From the NCBI GenBank assembly GCA_020796225.1, contig CM036753.1:85532941-85596940 (forward strand): DNA of 64,000 nucleotides, in the 5' to 3' direction. Below the pieces are notes generated by a model. That model made no database searches and was not told where the DNA came from. It saw only the letters and a list, made by a program, of their open reading frames with translations. The translations under genes and the position numbers were made by a program. The DNA is from Arion vulgaris. Lineage: Eukaryota > Mollusca > Gastropoda > Stylommatophora > Arionidae. This document shows, piece by piece, positions 35,216-47,000 of the stretch (positions are counted from its first letter, which is position 1; each line of letters begins with the position of its first letter).

Positions 35216-36479
35216 GCCCATGTGCATTTATATGTCATACAGTTCTACGGCCCTGTAGAACTGTATTGACCCATTTACTTTAGTTATATTACTTTTGTAT
35301 CATTATAGTTACATAGGGTTTGCAAGCAGTTTATCTATACCACTCTATTCTGGGTAACTCAAAATATTCCCTAGAATTGTATCCGATATTTATCGCCTCA
35401 GCGAAGTTCGCTTCAGGGCTTTCCTAGTGTGTCCTTTCTTTCTTGAACCCCTTGCCTTCTAACTCAACGTCTGCTTTGTGATACTTTGACCACCTATTAT
35501 CAGAATAGGGCCAACATGTCATCATCTTCTTTACTAAAAAAGTTGCATTGGTTTACCAGAAATTTCTCTGATTTCATACCTCTCCTGAATTCGTCCCAAT
35601 TTATGTTCATTATTTTTCACAGGCATCAATTTTCAAATGCATTCATTTCAAAACATTCAATTTACATTCTATATCTTTAGTCATTTTCCAACTCTCAGAT
35701 GTTGGGATGAATACAACATTGGAATTTAAACATTCGTAATTGAGTTTTAAAACTTTATAATTTGGAGTTCCATACTTTATTTAGACTTTTAAACGCTGAT
35801 TCACTGATAATTCGTAGCATAATTTATTTTCTAGTTCTCCCGTGCAGACAGCATTTTAGTTACTCTATTATTTTTATAATTTTGTATTCCAGCGTCATCT
35901 CTGTATTACTTGTCATAGATATCTTCATTATATTTGTCTTTTCATAGCTTATCTGCAGTTAAAATTATTAGTATTTATTGGGGTAATAATGTAACAGGGC
36001 GATGCACAACAAAGTGATGTTTTCCCTGCAGGTAGTAAGTTCTTGATTGTGTCTAATCGAAGTACAAGACATGTATACAACATTTCCTACTGCTATTTCA
36101 CTTCTGCTCTAAGTAGAGTGTCCGTAATAGTTTCATCTAATGAATAAAAGAAACGAAATACTCAATTTCAAAAACAAGATAAAATATTATTATATATGTG
36201 ACGGAAAAACGTGCAGAGGATTGCCGCTTTTAATGAAAATTAACAGAAAAAATATGCTAGAACTAGAACTGAATTTTCTTAGCCACAACTTAACGTTGCA
36301 TCCTATGCGCTATGCCACGCTACAATTACAGTATACTATCTGTGTCTTTCTTTCTTATTTACTGTACACCAATGCTATTTTACGTGGGTTAGAGTCCGCC
36401 CCTAGAGAGCAGTACTACGAGCCAGTCATCAGCGTTAAACACGAGCGTCTTCTGCATCCAGATCGGCAAACATAGAATC

Positions 36480-37240
36480 TGAGTGCAACAATAGGATATC
36501 CAAAGCCAGTGCTGCGCTCTGAAGGCTACGTGTCACGCTGTGGGAGCGGAAGGGGATAAGCGTAGCCACAACGCTGAAAGTTTACCAGGCCATAGTGCTA
36601 ACCACGCTGCTGTACGTAAGGAGACATGGACAGTGTATAGCAGGCACGTAAGAAAACTAAACCACTTCCACACAAGCTGTCTACGCAGAATACTAAAAAT
36701 AAGCCGATAGGACAAAATTCCAGATACCGAAGTCCTCACTAGAGCAAACATCCCAAGCGTCAACACCCTGTTTGCAGAAGGTCCAAGTAAGATGGGCCGA
36801 TCACGTTGCTCGGATGCCTGATAAACGTATCCCCAAACAGTTGATGTAGGGCGAACTGAAAGAGGCAGACGTTCTGCTGGTGGACAGAAAAACGCTTCAA
36901 AGACACTCTTAAAGTGTCTCTGAAATGCTTCGATATGGACACCACGTGCTTTGAATCCCTTGCGCAAGATCACCAAATGTGGCTCTGTAACAACACAAGA
37001 GGAACCCGCATAGCTGAGAATCATCGTGCCGTTGAGGCACAAAAAAACGAGCTGCGCGAAAAGACAGAACACACAACACGCATATGTCTAATCCTGACCA
37101 TGTATGCCCCACCTGTGGTAGGGGATTGTGTTCTAGGATTGGACTCTACAGCCACCTCTGTACCTCTAGTGCAGTAGCACACGTCTGAGACTGTTGTCAT
37201 CCTCGCTTGCGATGGACGGCTATTATTATTATGTGGCTTA
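36480..37240 (+). mobile_element. LINE 3' end with C2H2 zinc finger relic
   Basis: The 3' part of a common LINE whose ORF ends in a C2H2 finger. The relics in order: a KASAALRSEGYV-type start, KLSTQNTKN, RWADHVARMPDKRIPKQL (from frame-shifted readings), GGQKNASKTLL, then KCFDMDTTCFESLAQD and finally CPTCGRGL..RIGLYSHLCT. A short tail ends in ATTATTATTAT (37218-37230). Several stops and frameshifts. Confidence 0.75.
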
Positions 37241-37782
37241 GAAACTGTAAAGTTAAAAGAGTATACAGACGTAACTTAATGGGCCAAACGCTACACTACG
37301 TGGCTTTGGGTTGGACCCCTTTTTAGCAGGAGCCACACTAAAGGGCGTTTTTAAATTCTAAAAACAAATGGCTTGTAAAAACATGGCGTTTGCCCTGGTC
37401 CACTAAGAGATAACAAATCGACCATGCCTGCTCGTTCGCCTACTACATGAAAGAAGGTCTCAATCAATTAAGTCTAGGCGATTCTATAAGGGTAATTCCA
37501 TGAGCGCCAGAGGATACTTATTTGTGGACGCTCCAGGAACGATTTGACTTGTCTGATATATTGGTCATCATTTTGCAGAACTCAGATTTATAAAAACACG
37601 CGCGCAAAGGTTTATAAAAACACGTGCGCAAAAGCAGTCACGATAGTGTGAGATCAGAAAAACTGGATAGCAGTGTATGCTCAAATTTGCACACCTACGA
37701 AGAACTGAAATGAATGAGTTTCACGCTGCAATGTCGCCAATAGCATTCACTGTATCATACCTTTCTCTCATGCACTTCTCTC

Positions 37783-37805
37783 CTCTCTCTCTCTCTCTCT
37801 CTCTC
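37783..37805. repeat. (CT)n microsatellite
   Basis: Eleven CT units. Confidence 0.9.
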
Positions 37806-38149
37806 CAACTAGGACACATATCAATGTCGCTCTATATAAGGTAACATCAGTGCTATTGCCAAGCCTGTGTTGTGATCACCTCGCCACTGCCTTGAGACAC
37901 CCTCTCATCACTCACCATTTAGTCATAACCTCTTCTATTATTTATAATTTATTAATAACATTCTCATTCCATGCCAACAAGGATTTGTTCTTCAGTATGC
38001 TATATGAACATTAACAGTCTTAATAAGAACAGGAATAAGTTTAATATGTTTTATTTATTAGAGAATTAACTGTTAAGTTACTTGTGTAAGTTCTTAGTCT
38101 CATTCTAGAGCTCTAGTAAAATTAGATACATTTATATTCAATTTATCAG

Positions 38150-38246
38150 TGACCAGGAATGGACTGCTGACTTGGATACAGGTTCTCATCTTGTCTATGT
38201 ATGGTCTTTAGATGGGGCTGCTGGGCAGCCCACTACAATCAACAAG
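38150..38246 (+). CDS. PKD1-like: Exon 6: PKD repeat 7 core
   Basis: 97 nt, phase 2 to phase 0 (TTTATCAG|TGACCAG ... AACAAG|GTGAGT). It encodes DQEWTADLDTGSHLVYVWSL then DGAAGQPTTINK, the W-containing core of a repeat. A Cys codon is completed across the exon 5 junction. Confidence 0.9.
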
Positions 38247-38679
38247 GTGAGTTGTATTATATAATCAACTTCCCCTTCTATCTGTGAAACATAAATTGAA
38301 CATGCCAGAAATTGTCAGAAAAGATCCATCCATGCAGTGGGCTTAAATATGCTGGCATTAATATAATGCCGATCTGTTATAGCAGAAAATCATTCATATT
38401 TCCCACAGTCCATGAATTGCCACAGCTACATCATTGGCTAAGAAAGAATTTTGACTTTGAGTAACTTATAGAATTATGATATCATCTAAGTTGAGTATGC
38501 AATTTATACACATAACTTGATAGATATAGAATATTATTAACAATTGGTTTTTAAGCTATCTTAGTATAACTTTTGTTTTTCTCTGATCTTGTAGGATATG
38601 CAATTATTAGATAATAGTTTTTTTTAAAATTTGTAGTTTTACTTTAACAGTTCATTATTTTGTACATGTTTTCTTGCAG
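38247..38679 (+). other. PKD1-like: Intron 6 (433 nt)
   Basis: Plain AT-rich intron with a T-rich acceptor region ending TTCTTGCAG. No repeat recognised. Confidence 0.85.
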
Positions 38680-39257
38680 TATGTTGCGGGTTTTTCTGTA
38701 CCAGGCACCCACGAGCTACAACTTTTTGTTTACAATGATATCAGCTCAGTCAATGCATCCTTAACTTTCACTGTCAAGCACCCTATTGTGGATGTCTCTG
38801 TTAGTGTTCCACCTAACATTGTAGGTATTGTTACAAACATAACAGTTTTAATAAAAGGAGGCAGAGAGTTCACAATAGGGTGTGATTTTGGAGATGGACA
38901 GTACACAACATTTCTATCTTGGAACTTAGCTCTTGTGACGATTATTCAACAAGACTCACCACTTTCATTAGACAACTCTAGAGATCCTATTCCAGTGTAT
39001 AAAGTTGTGCTGAAACATGAGTATAAGAACAATGGGGAGTACAATGTGTCAATTACTGTATCAAATGGCATCTCTTCAATTCACCGCAGTGTTAGGGCTG
39101 TAGTAGAGGAAGCCATAGGAAGTGTAGTATTATTTACTGAGACTTCTCAGTTGATGTCCATACATGATGATCTGGTGGTCACAGCTGTGGTCAGTTCAGG
39201 CAGAAACTTGCAGTTTGACTGGCATGTCTCTCACACCTTTTCAACGCGTGTTCAAAG
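38680..39257 (+). CDS. PKD1-like: Exon 7: end of PKD repeat 7, all of 8, start of 9
   Basis: 578 nt, phase 0 to phase 2 (TTGCAG|TATGTT ... CAAAG|GTGAGT). It encodes VPGTHELQLFVYNDISSVNA (end of repeat 7), FTIGCDFGDGQYTTFLSW (core of repeat 8) with a following acidic/Pro loop, EYKNNGEYNVSITVSNGISS (its closing strands), and LQFDWHVSHTF (core of repeat 9). Confidence 0.95.
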
Positions 39258-40589
39258 GTGAGTAGAATTATTACGCTGTATTGTCTGTTTAATTATTTTA
39301 TTCATGCATTTTTACTGCATTTATACAGGGTCATATGTTACTTCTTTTTCTGTATCACATTACCAGCATATATCATAAAGGAATATATTTTTTCTAGTCT
39401 AATAGTTGGTGTAACTGGTAGTCTTCTCTACTACTTCTTTTTCTGTGTTTGCCCTAGAATAATCACATATAAAACACTCTTTGGGGTTTTGTGAATTGAA
39501 CTAATGAGCATAACTTCTAGTACATTGCACTTCTAGTTTAAAGGAAAGCTGCACTTTTTGTGTTTCATTGTAGAAGCAATCTGTAGCATTGTCTTTTGCA
39601 ATGAGCCATGATCTCCAGGAAAATGTTCCATTTAAGGATCACCACTATAGTTATTTAGGATATAGGTTGATTGTATCTGGTGCATTCAGTTATTTTGGGA
39701 CACTGATCGTTTGCATCTCCACAAAGAATTAGAAGTTTTCACCTGTATTATTACTCCTTTGGAAATACAGAAACAGGGTACATGGGCAAGGCTTAGCCAA
39801 ACTGGTAGAACCAGCAAGTCAGCTGTCATTGCCTTATTGATTGTTTGATTGGGAGAACCACCATCATTGCACTTCAGTGAATAACCTTGTATGTTACAAT
39901 CTCTTTCTTACACAAGAAATCTCAATTACGAACTCCATAGCAATGATGAGGGACTCTGATGTAGTTTTTCAGCATGTGAACATATTTTGTTTGAATATTT
40001 TTAATGAATATTGCTCAGGCAGCGGCTTTGCAACCTACTCTTATTGATTTTCAACTGCCAAGTGTTGTTCTTTTTCATGCTCATCTTGAACTGGGAACTT
40101 GTGTTTTATCATCCGTATATGATAGCACTATGAATTCGATCTAACCTACATTGAAGTCAAAGATCTGTGGAAAATATCCCTGCCATTCTGTGCGAGGAAC
40201 AAACCAAGTACCCCTTACCCCCATGCCTCAGAGATCCCATAATTACTTTGACACATCAATAACAGAAATTTGTCATTTGATAGACAACAAACTTATTTAA
40301 GGCATCCACTGATAACAATTGTCCAAGGACCAAGAACACTAGCAAGACCAGCGAGATAAACTGTCAGGGTCATTTTACTTTGACAAAACAACATCAATGG
40401 TTTGCAAAGTTGTTATAGACACAACTGAATGGTACCTGTTCTGGAACTGGATCCCCCAATGTCAGCCAAATGTTGTATAAGTACTGACACTGACATGTTT
40501 GTGTGGTGGGCAAACGATTGTCATACTAAGCACAAGGGGCAATTTTGTTACCGCACTCATGGGTAGCTTCATTCTTTTCATTTATCAGT

Positions 40590-40665
40590 TATATGAGGAC
40601 TATCATCATAGCACTCGGACATGTCCATAGGTGCTCCGATCTCCGCCTCAGCAAATCCAGCTTCA
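40590..40665 (-). mobile_element. RNase H-LINE 3' end fragment (copy E)
   Basis: ATAGCACTCGGACATGTCCA and TAGGTGCTCCGATCTCC align with ATTGCACTCCGGGCAAACCC and TAGGTGCTCAGTCTCC at the end of the copy at 32103-32795, which encodes the STYG C-terminus. A short relic. Confidence 0.5.
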
Positions 40666-41923
40666 TTCTTTTATTCTCTGCTTGCTTTGTTAAACTGAAG
40701 TGATGAAAACTATTTCCACTACCACCACCTGGAGGTGGAGTTTGGTCTTGGTCACCAGAAGATTGCTGATTCAGGCACTGAATTCTGTCACCTTAAGTCT
40801 TCACTGCCTCTTTGGTTCCCCAACAGTCATGGTTTACTATAGAATAATGTGCCACTTAAGGAATGGTTGGATGTAATTCTTGCTTGTGAAATTGGATTAT
40901 CCTTTCAAGGCCCAATTTTGGAAAGTGTAGAAAAAAATAAACTGTTGTCCTTGCAGCATATTACCTTACTCCATATGCCTTAAATTTCCAATGTAATAAC
41001 TATAGTGAAGACAGTTTGTTTTCAGTGATATCACATGTGTTGTCAGGATTGTGTAATGAAAACCGTAGTCTATAGTGGCATGTGATAAATAAATCCATTC
41101 TTTGTATGTGTATTCATTATGAAAGGAGAAGGGTTTTTATTATTTGCCAGTCATGTTCATTAGAGACAATTTAGAATGATTAATAATATCGGTTGATTAT
41201 AAAAAAATATTTTCTTAAATAGAATATTCTAATTGTGTTCAACTTGATACAAATCAATGAAAGAGCATACATTGCAATTTATTTTTACTTAGATTTAACA
41301 GCAAGATCATATTGGCTTTAAAAATGCATGTTTTGGAAATATTTGATCTGTATTTGTAAGATGTTGCGGTGCTGGTGGAGGGATTGCAGAAACAAAGGTC
41401 ACAATACTACCTACTTTTTTATATTAGCTCAATCAACCATGAACACAGATGCAATATTTAGACTGATTGATTTTGAAATCGACCATGACATGTAGACAGG
41501 TTTCCCATCAAAGACTTATGTATAATCAGTGAGTTGCTGAAACTATTTGCTGATAGAGAATGATGAATGGACACTTTTGGATTTGCTTGAAGTACACTGA
41601 TGTTGGTTCAGTTAGCTAATAAGTAGTAATATGATCTAACATTTGTCTATCATGCTACAGAAGATTTGCCTGTAAATATGACTTTGAGGTAGCTTGATTT
41701 GTAATTATTATGTTCCTACCTCAAGTATCAATAGGGGTGGAGAAAAGAAACCAATGTTTGAATAATTTAACATGTTCCATGATTTGTGAAATTTTATTGC
41801 TTGATCATTTCATATCTTAAAGTATTAATTTCAAAATATACATCTTGTATTTGTTATCAATAAATTAGTCTTGATTATTTAGTATGAAGGGTTTACTACA
41901 ACTCAGTTTTATCACATTTCAAG

Positions 41924-42125
41924 TGCCAGCATGTTCGTAGCGCGTTGGACTACGGGTGACTAGTCCTCTGTAAGTGGAGGTTCAACTCCGCGGACTGGCA
42001 GAAAAGCTACAGGTTCCCCAGATTTATGGTGTTCATGGCACCGAGCCAAAGGGTTACGATGTCCATGACACCGAGCAGAAGAGCTTTCAGCTCAAGTGCT
42101 TCTGGATCGGAAAGAAAAAAAAGAA
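41924..42125 (+). mobile_element. tRNA-derived SINE, family 2 (copy 2) with 13-bp TSD
   Basis: ATCACATTTCAAG at 41911-41923 and 42126-42138 brackets 202 bases. The head TGCCAGC...GGACTGGCA pairs like an acceptor stem, with TAGCGCGTTGGA (A box) and GGTTCAACTCC (B box). The body has a near-duplicated module (GTTCATGGCACCGAGC / GTCCATGACACCGAGC), ending GCTTCTGGATCGG and an A-rich tail. Its right TSD ends 74 bases before exon 8. Confidence 0.93.
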
Positions 42126-42212
42126 ATCACATTTCAAGCTAATCAAACCTGAAGGTCTTATATATATATATATATATTTTTAACATGAAATACGCTGTTT
42201 ACTTTGTTTCAG

Positions 42213-42467
42213 TGAAGGAAACACTAGCACAGCTACTTATGCCTTCAGCATTCCTGATGAGTATGAAATCAGTGTGACAGTTTCTAACAATTTCCAGAAA
42301 GGTGTAAGAATTACACTGCCATTCTTGGTTAATGTTGTTGAGCCTATTTCTAAGGGAACAATCACCCATATTTTTAACCCTCCATATCGCCATCAGAATG
42401 CAGCAGTTCTACTGCCTCAGAGTGATGATAGTCTGTTTTCAACACAAGAAGTACAGTTTGAAGCTAA
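42213..42467 (+). CDS. PKD1-like: Exon 8: end of PKD repeat 9, start of 10
   Basis: 255 nt, phase 2 to phase 2 (GTTTCAG|TGAAGG ... GCTAA|GTAAGT). It encodes YAFSIPDEYEISVTVSNNF (closing strands), the linker PFLVNVVEPISKGTI and the first strands of repeat 10 (QEVQFEAK). Confidence 0.95.
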
Positions 42468-42814
42468 GTAAGTATTATCGTATATTTTAGTATTTCTCAG
42501 GATTTTAATGTAATATATGAGGACTGATTACAGCATGTCTTGCAGTTAGACACAACTATTATAGTTTTGCCTTAACCAGAACATGGCAACACAGAAGAAT
42601 GATGGTAAATAAAAGTAGATATCCAGCAGTAAAAATAGATTCAACTTTGACATTGAAGCAACATACTAGCAGTAAAACGTTGAAATACTGAATCACTGAA
42701 ACTTGTGATAAAATAGCACATATAGAAATGTGCATTTTTTGTTAGGTATGTGTGTATGAAATATTTCTTTCATACAGCTAAAAGCAGCTAAATAGTGAAG
42801 ATTTTAAATTTCAG
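42468..42814 (+). other. PKD1-like: Intron 8 (347 nt)
   Basis: AT-rich intron, no repeat recognised. Confidence 0.85.
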
Positions 42815-42939
42815 AGCCGATGGATCATCTGTTCAATTCACTTTTGACTTTGGAGATGGACAAGTAACAATCGTTGATGGATTAGAAGATCAATTTTGGC
42901 ATATGATGTCAGCCTCTGTTAAACATGTCTATACTCAAG
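42815..42939 (+). CDS. PKD1-like: Exon 9: PKD repeat 10 core
   Basis: 125 nt, phase 2 to phase 1 (ATTTCAG|AGCC ... CTCAAG|GTATTA). It encodes SSVQFTFDFGDGQVTIVDG, a textbook FDFGDG core, and SVKHVYTQ. Confidence 0.95.
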
Positions 42940-43767
42940 GTATTAATATTGTTGTTTACTTGTCAAATGTTAGGTTTCAATTTTGATTGACTTGGTGTTT
43001 CTGCAAAGTAAGAATTACCATTCATCAGTAAAATATAACTAACAGTTCATTATTCACAGTTCTAGCTGAAGAAACAGTAACTGCTATTTAATTTTCTCTA
43101 GTAATTGGGACAATCTAACAATGATTTGACCCTTGACAAATATTTTTGTAAGTGATCCTTAACAGTTTTATTTCAAAGAAATTAAAGCTTCATATAAGTT
43201 TCTAAAACATCTTAGGGAATCATATTATTTTTAAATATTTTGAGATATATTGGGAGCTGCGTTGTTAGATCCATTCTTATCTTTGACCAATGTTCACACA
43301 CTGGATGATGTGGTCACCATCACATCAACCATTTTTACTTCCCATTGTTTCTCTTGTGCCCAATTGAAGGCTAGGTCAGTTTGAGAGCCATTATGATCAG
43401 AAAGATACTTCCACTGTATAATTTGAACCTGGGACCATGTACTTATGAAACAAATGCACTAACCACTATGCTATCGCAGCTTTCAATAATCAACAAAACC
43501 TTGTTATGCCTTCAGATAAAGTCAACATCACTCTGACCATCTTTATTTCTCTGTGTTTCTCTGCTACCCAACTGAGACTTATGCTTCCTTAAAGATCATC
43601 CCTAAACATTTATTGTTTAATATATTTGGTTTCTGGTTTTGAGTGATGGTAATTATAATGAAGTAAAGTTGCAAGATCTTTGTAGCTATTACTATAACCT
43701 GGAGACTTATTTGTGAAAATAAGATGTTTGTATTTATGCATTACTATTATTATGTGATTATTTTCAG
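42940..43767 (+). other. PKD1-like: Intron 9 (828 nt)
   Basis: It contains a minus-strand family 1 SINE (43262-43484). The rest is plain AT-rich sequence. Confidence 0.85.
43262..43484 (-). mobile_element. tRNA-derived SINE, family 1 (copy 1)
   Basis: Minus strand: GATAGCATAGTGGTTAGTGC (A box), CCCAGGTTCAAATTATAC (B box), a body with CTCAATTGGGCAC-type and GAAACAATGGGAAGTAAAAA blocks, GTGATGGTGACCACATCATC, and an end near GGTCAAAGATAAG. It matches 44661-44873 and 60428-60655. Confidence 0.8.
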
Positions 43768-43995
43768 AGGGAGTTTACACTGTCAAAATGACAGCATCAA
43801 ATGCTCTTAGTAAACTGACTGCTGTGCTGTCAGAACCATTCTATGTGCAAGTTCCTCCAGGAGGGTTGGTAGCAGAGGCTAGTGAAACTTGTATTCAGTT
43901 TGGAAAGGAAACTTACTTCAATGCTAGTGTGCAGTTTGGAACAAATGTGTCCTTTACTTGGAAACTTGATGATGAAACAGAACTTGTTAATGCAG
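43768..43995 (+). CDS. PKD1-like: Exon 10: end of PKD repeat 10, core of 11
   Basis: 228 nt, phase 1 to phase 1 (TTTTCAG|AGGGAG ... AATGCAG|GTAAGC). It encodes GVYTVKMTASNALSKL (closing), linker FYVQVPPGGLVAEASETC and core GTNVSFTWKLDDETELVNA. Confidence 0.95.
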
Positions 43996-45935
43996 GTAAG
44001 CTGACCAGATTAACTTGGTTTATTTTGAAAATAATGTTTCTTATAAATTGTTTGTCCATTTATTAAGAATTAAGAATAATGTCAAATTTTTCTGTTGGTT
44101 CAAAGGTAACTGATAAGTCTGGTGCAGGTCTGAAACAATCTTGTTCAGTGTAGTAGAGAACTGTTCAGATGAAGTTTTTATTTCACTGAATTTTCTAACC
44201 TTTCTTTCCTGTTATGCGGGCAATTTTTCTAGAGAATATCTCCCATGACATTGCACATATATGAAAAGATGTGTACAAAGCAGTTCAATCATGTACAACA
44301 GTTTTCCAAGTGTCAGGGAGTGTGTCTAAAGCTTTTAATAAAATCTTAAGCTTTGCTTTGAAGTGCATCTTTTGGCCACCATGGTGGTGTTTACCTTTCT
44401 TTCTTTGCATCTCATTATAAAAAGAAAACTATTTCTGGCAGTCAATAGTCTGACATGCAACTTTCATGTCCTGCTAAGTGAAACTGTAAATGTATCAAAA
44501 TAGTATTGATGCTAGGGATACTGACTTATTAAATACTTGAAAATATGCCTACAAGAAGTCGTTATATCTCAAGAAAAACTGGTATGGTTGAAGGTTGGTG
44601 TTGAAAGTGGTGACATCAGAAATTCCAGAAATGTTCAGAGTTCTCTTGTTTTCTAATGAAGAGCCAAAGTTGCACATTGGTTAGTACACTTGCTTCCTAG
44701 ATGGGGGATGTCTTTGTTCGATCCTAAGTTGGAGTTCTATTTTACAACTACAAACAGTTCTCAGGTTGATCCAACCATAGTTAGGTACCAGAACAACAGT
44801 GGGAAGTAAAGATGGAAGGCATGATATTGACCACATCACCCATCCTGTGTCATTTGTAAAAAAAAATATAATACAATATCCCTCAGTACACTACAGAGTA
44901 TGAAGACAGATTCAATACTCTCTTTACTTGTTTTCTTATAATGTCCAAAATTTCAGGTCTTTAAGAATTGGTCTGAAGAACTCATGTTAAATTGAAATGC
45001 TTAATATTGTCTAGTGTATGTTTTTTGAAGAGAATCAAGATTAATTTATTACAAACAGGTAAGATTGAAAAACAAAAGCATTTCTACGTGTGATAGACAT
45101 TGGGCATGCGATGGAAGTAGCACTTCATGTTGTAGAATTAAATAAGTCTTTAATCATTAGTCCTCAAGTGTATGCTTTTACTGTGCTGACCATAAGGTAA
45201 CAAGATTAATCCTTATACACTCACATAATTTTTGTTTTTTATTTGGAACAAGTCCTTCTCATTGAAGAGAGTTAGTTTTAGGAGTCATCCTGTCACTCTC
45301 TACCCTCAATGGGATGAACTATAATTACCTAGTGCATACAAAAAACATGTTTCACACTACAGAATAAAGCAGTACATGTCATATGGGTATGTTATGAGAA
45401 GGGAAAAGTTAGAGCATGCTATAATTAATTTTAAAAAATAGACAAAAGACGACACAACAACAACATAGCTTGGGGAAAAATTTACTGTATTAGGGACACA
45501 AATATGTGGAGAAACATGATTGTCAATGCCAGCTGACATTGTTTGGGATGAAGACTGTATCTTCTTCTTATCTGTGTACAATTTCAGAGGTTTACTTGAA
45601 CATTTATAAAGTAGTGATATGTCCAAGATTATCATTGTCTCCATAGAGTTTATCTTAGAATTGCACTTATCGTGTAATATGAGTGATCCTCAAATATTGA
45701 ACATACTTTTTACAGATGTTCATTCATCATTCCATTACAATCATAATTGAAAGTTTTTATCCTGAACCTGTTGAACATATATTTGAAAATGATCACATGT
45801 TCTCATGAATGTGATATGATTTAGCTCAAAGTAAAAAAGTACATGTTAAACATACTGATTTTAAATTGTGTAATGTGATTGACTTACATTCTGCAGGATA
45901 GATGAATACTCTGTTACAATTTTGTATTATTGTAG
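43996..45935 (+). other. PKD1-like: Intron 10 (1.9 kb)
   Basis: It contains a family 1 SINE (44661-44873). Nothing else recognised. Confidence 0.85.
44661..44873 (+). mobile_element. tRNA-derived SINE, family 1 (copy 2)
   Basis: Head with ACATTGGTTAGTACACTTGC (A box) and TTTGTTCGATCCTAAG (B box), then CTCAGGTTGATCCAACC, CAACAGTGGGAAGTAAAGAT, GATATTGACCACATCACCCA and an A-run tail (9 A) with AT-rich end. It matches the copies at 43262-43484 (reversed) and 60428-60655. Confidence 0.82.
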
Positions 45936-46055
45936 GAAATTATGTTGTTCACCGGTATCGTCGCTGTGGCACAGAACGCATTCAGGTGACTGCCTCAAAC
46001 AAAGTGGACTCAATTTCAGCATTCCTTAGCGTTAAAATTGTGGAGAAAATACTTG
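45936..46055 (+). CDS. PKD1-like: Exon 11: end of PKD repeat 11
   Basis: 120 nt, phase 1 to phase 1 (ATTGTAG|GAAATT ... ACTTG|GTAAGT), so it could be skipped without shifting the frame. It encodes NYVVHRYRRCGTERIQVTAS then NKVDSISAFLSVKIVEK, the closing strands and linker. Confidence 0.93.
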
Positions 46056-46638
46056 GTAAGTCAATGTTTGGAATAAAAAAAAATTTATTTATTCTTTTTC
46101 TTGCTTGAAAGATTGTCTATATCGTACAATGATGTAGTTCACACAGAGGTTCATGCAGTTTAATTTTCAGTGTTTTTTCACTTTGTCATTGAGTTTGCCT
46201 CAGTATATAATATTTGGGGAAGTCTTGAAATATGTGTTCTGCAGTGCCTGTCCACATTTACAAATGGCTGAATTGCCAATCTTGACTGTCCGTTACTGGA
46301 TTTTGGAATCTGTCCCACATTGAAAACTTTTCTTCTTTGCTTGTGTTAGTGTCTCAACTTTATCTTCAGTGTTTGTTCTTCTCATCCCCATGGAGTGATT
46401 AGTCCAGTGACCTAAGCGCCTGATTTTTGCACCATGCAAATGTGTTTTCTTGCAATGTGGTGTTTGATGCTGGACATCATGCAGCTGACCCATATCCCAG
46501 ATGTGGTCATATGCCCTGCTAGTGAACCAGATTTTTTCAATTTACATTCTTTAACCTTAAGTTGTCTACAATATTTATGCAAGACTGCAGGTAATATTTT
46601 TGCAAGGCAACAGGTTGTCTTTTTTGTTGAGTGAAACT

Positions 46639-47000
46639 CATCATCATCAAGGTGCGTATCCTTTATAGGACATTGCTCTCTTTGCAGCACATCTGAAATT
46701 CACTCTGTCTCTTGCCAGTTCACCACTTCGTCGATGGTCATGTTCATGATTTCTTTAATATCTTGTAGCCATCTTCTTCTTGGTCTGCCGTCCTGGGACC
46801 CTGTCTTCTAGTATTGTTCTTTCCAGGCGATCGTGACGCTTGATGTGACCAAAGTATGTAATTTTCTGTATAGTATGTTGTTTATCAGCCAATTCTCTTT
46901 AACATTTAGTTCTTTCAGGACATCAGTGTTCTTTCTGATGTCCTGAAAGAACTAAATGTTAAAGAGAATTGGCTGATAAACAACATACTATACAGAAAAA
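46639..47000 (-). mobile_element. LINE 3' end with fold-back 5' end, bounded by TSD
   Basis: TGAGTGAAACT at 46628-46638 and 47001-47011 is a perfect 11-bp TSD around 362 bases. Reading on the minus strand, 46926 down to about 46650 encodes a LINE C-terminus (KENWLINNILYRK, GHIKRHDRLERTILE-type and VNFRCAAKRAM) and ends in a (GAT)n tail (TCATCATCA on +). The remaining 65 bases, 46935-46999, are an exact inverted copy of 46862-46926. The duplicated arm thus arose within the same insertion event. Confidence 0.9.
46862..46999. repeat. 65-bp perfect inverted repeat with 8-nt loop
   Basis: Left arm 46862-46926, loop TGTTCTTT at 46927-46934, right arm 46935-46999. By eye the arms are complementary at all 65 positions; beyond them the match stops. 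The inner ends read GGACATCAG and CTGATGTCC. In the pre-mRNA this would be a strong hairpin. Confidence 0.95.

Larger units (their letters stand above)
28913..38149 (+). other. PKD1-like: Intron 5 (9.2 kb)
   Basis: It holds dispersed repeat R copy 3, the RNase H-LINE copy C, MITE copy 2, SINE family 4 with TSD, LINE fragments 34500-35215 and 36480-37240, and a CT microsatellite. No gene or exon seen in 28913-29949, 30066-32100, 35216-36479 and 37241-38149. Confidence 0.65.
39258..42212 (+). other. PKD1-like: Intron 7 (2.95 kb)
   Basis: It holds a short minus-strand relic of the RNase H-LINE 3' end (40590-40665) and SINE family 2 copy 2 (41924-42125). The rest (39258-40589 and 40666-41910) shows no gene that I can recognise. 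Confidence 0.75.

Noticed and set aside
36140..36475. A 111-residue + strand open frame
   Set aside because: AT-rich random composition without domain, start context or splice support.
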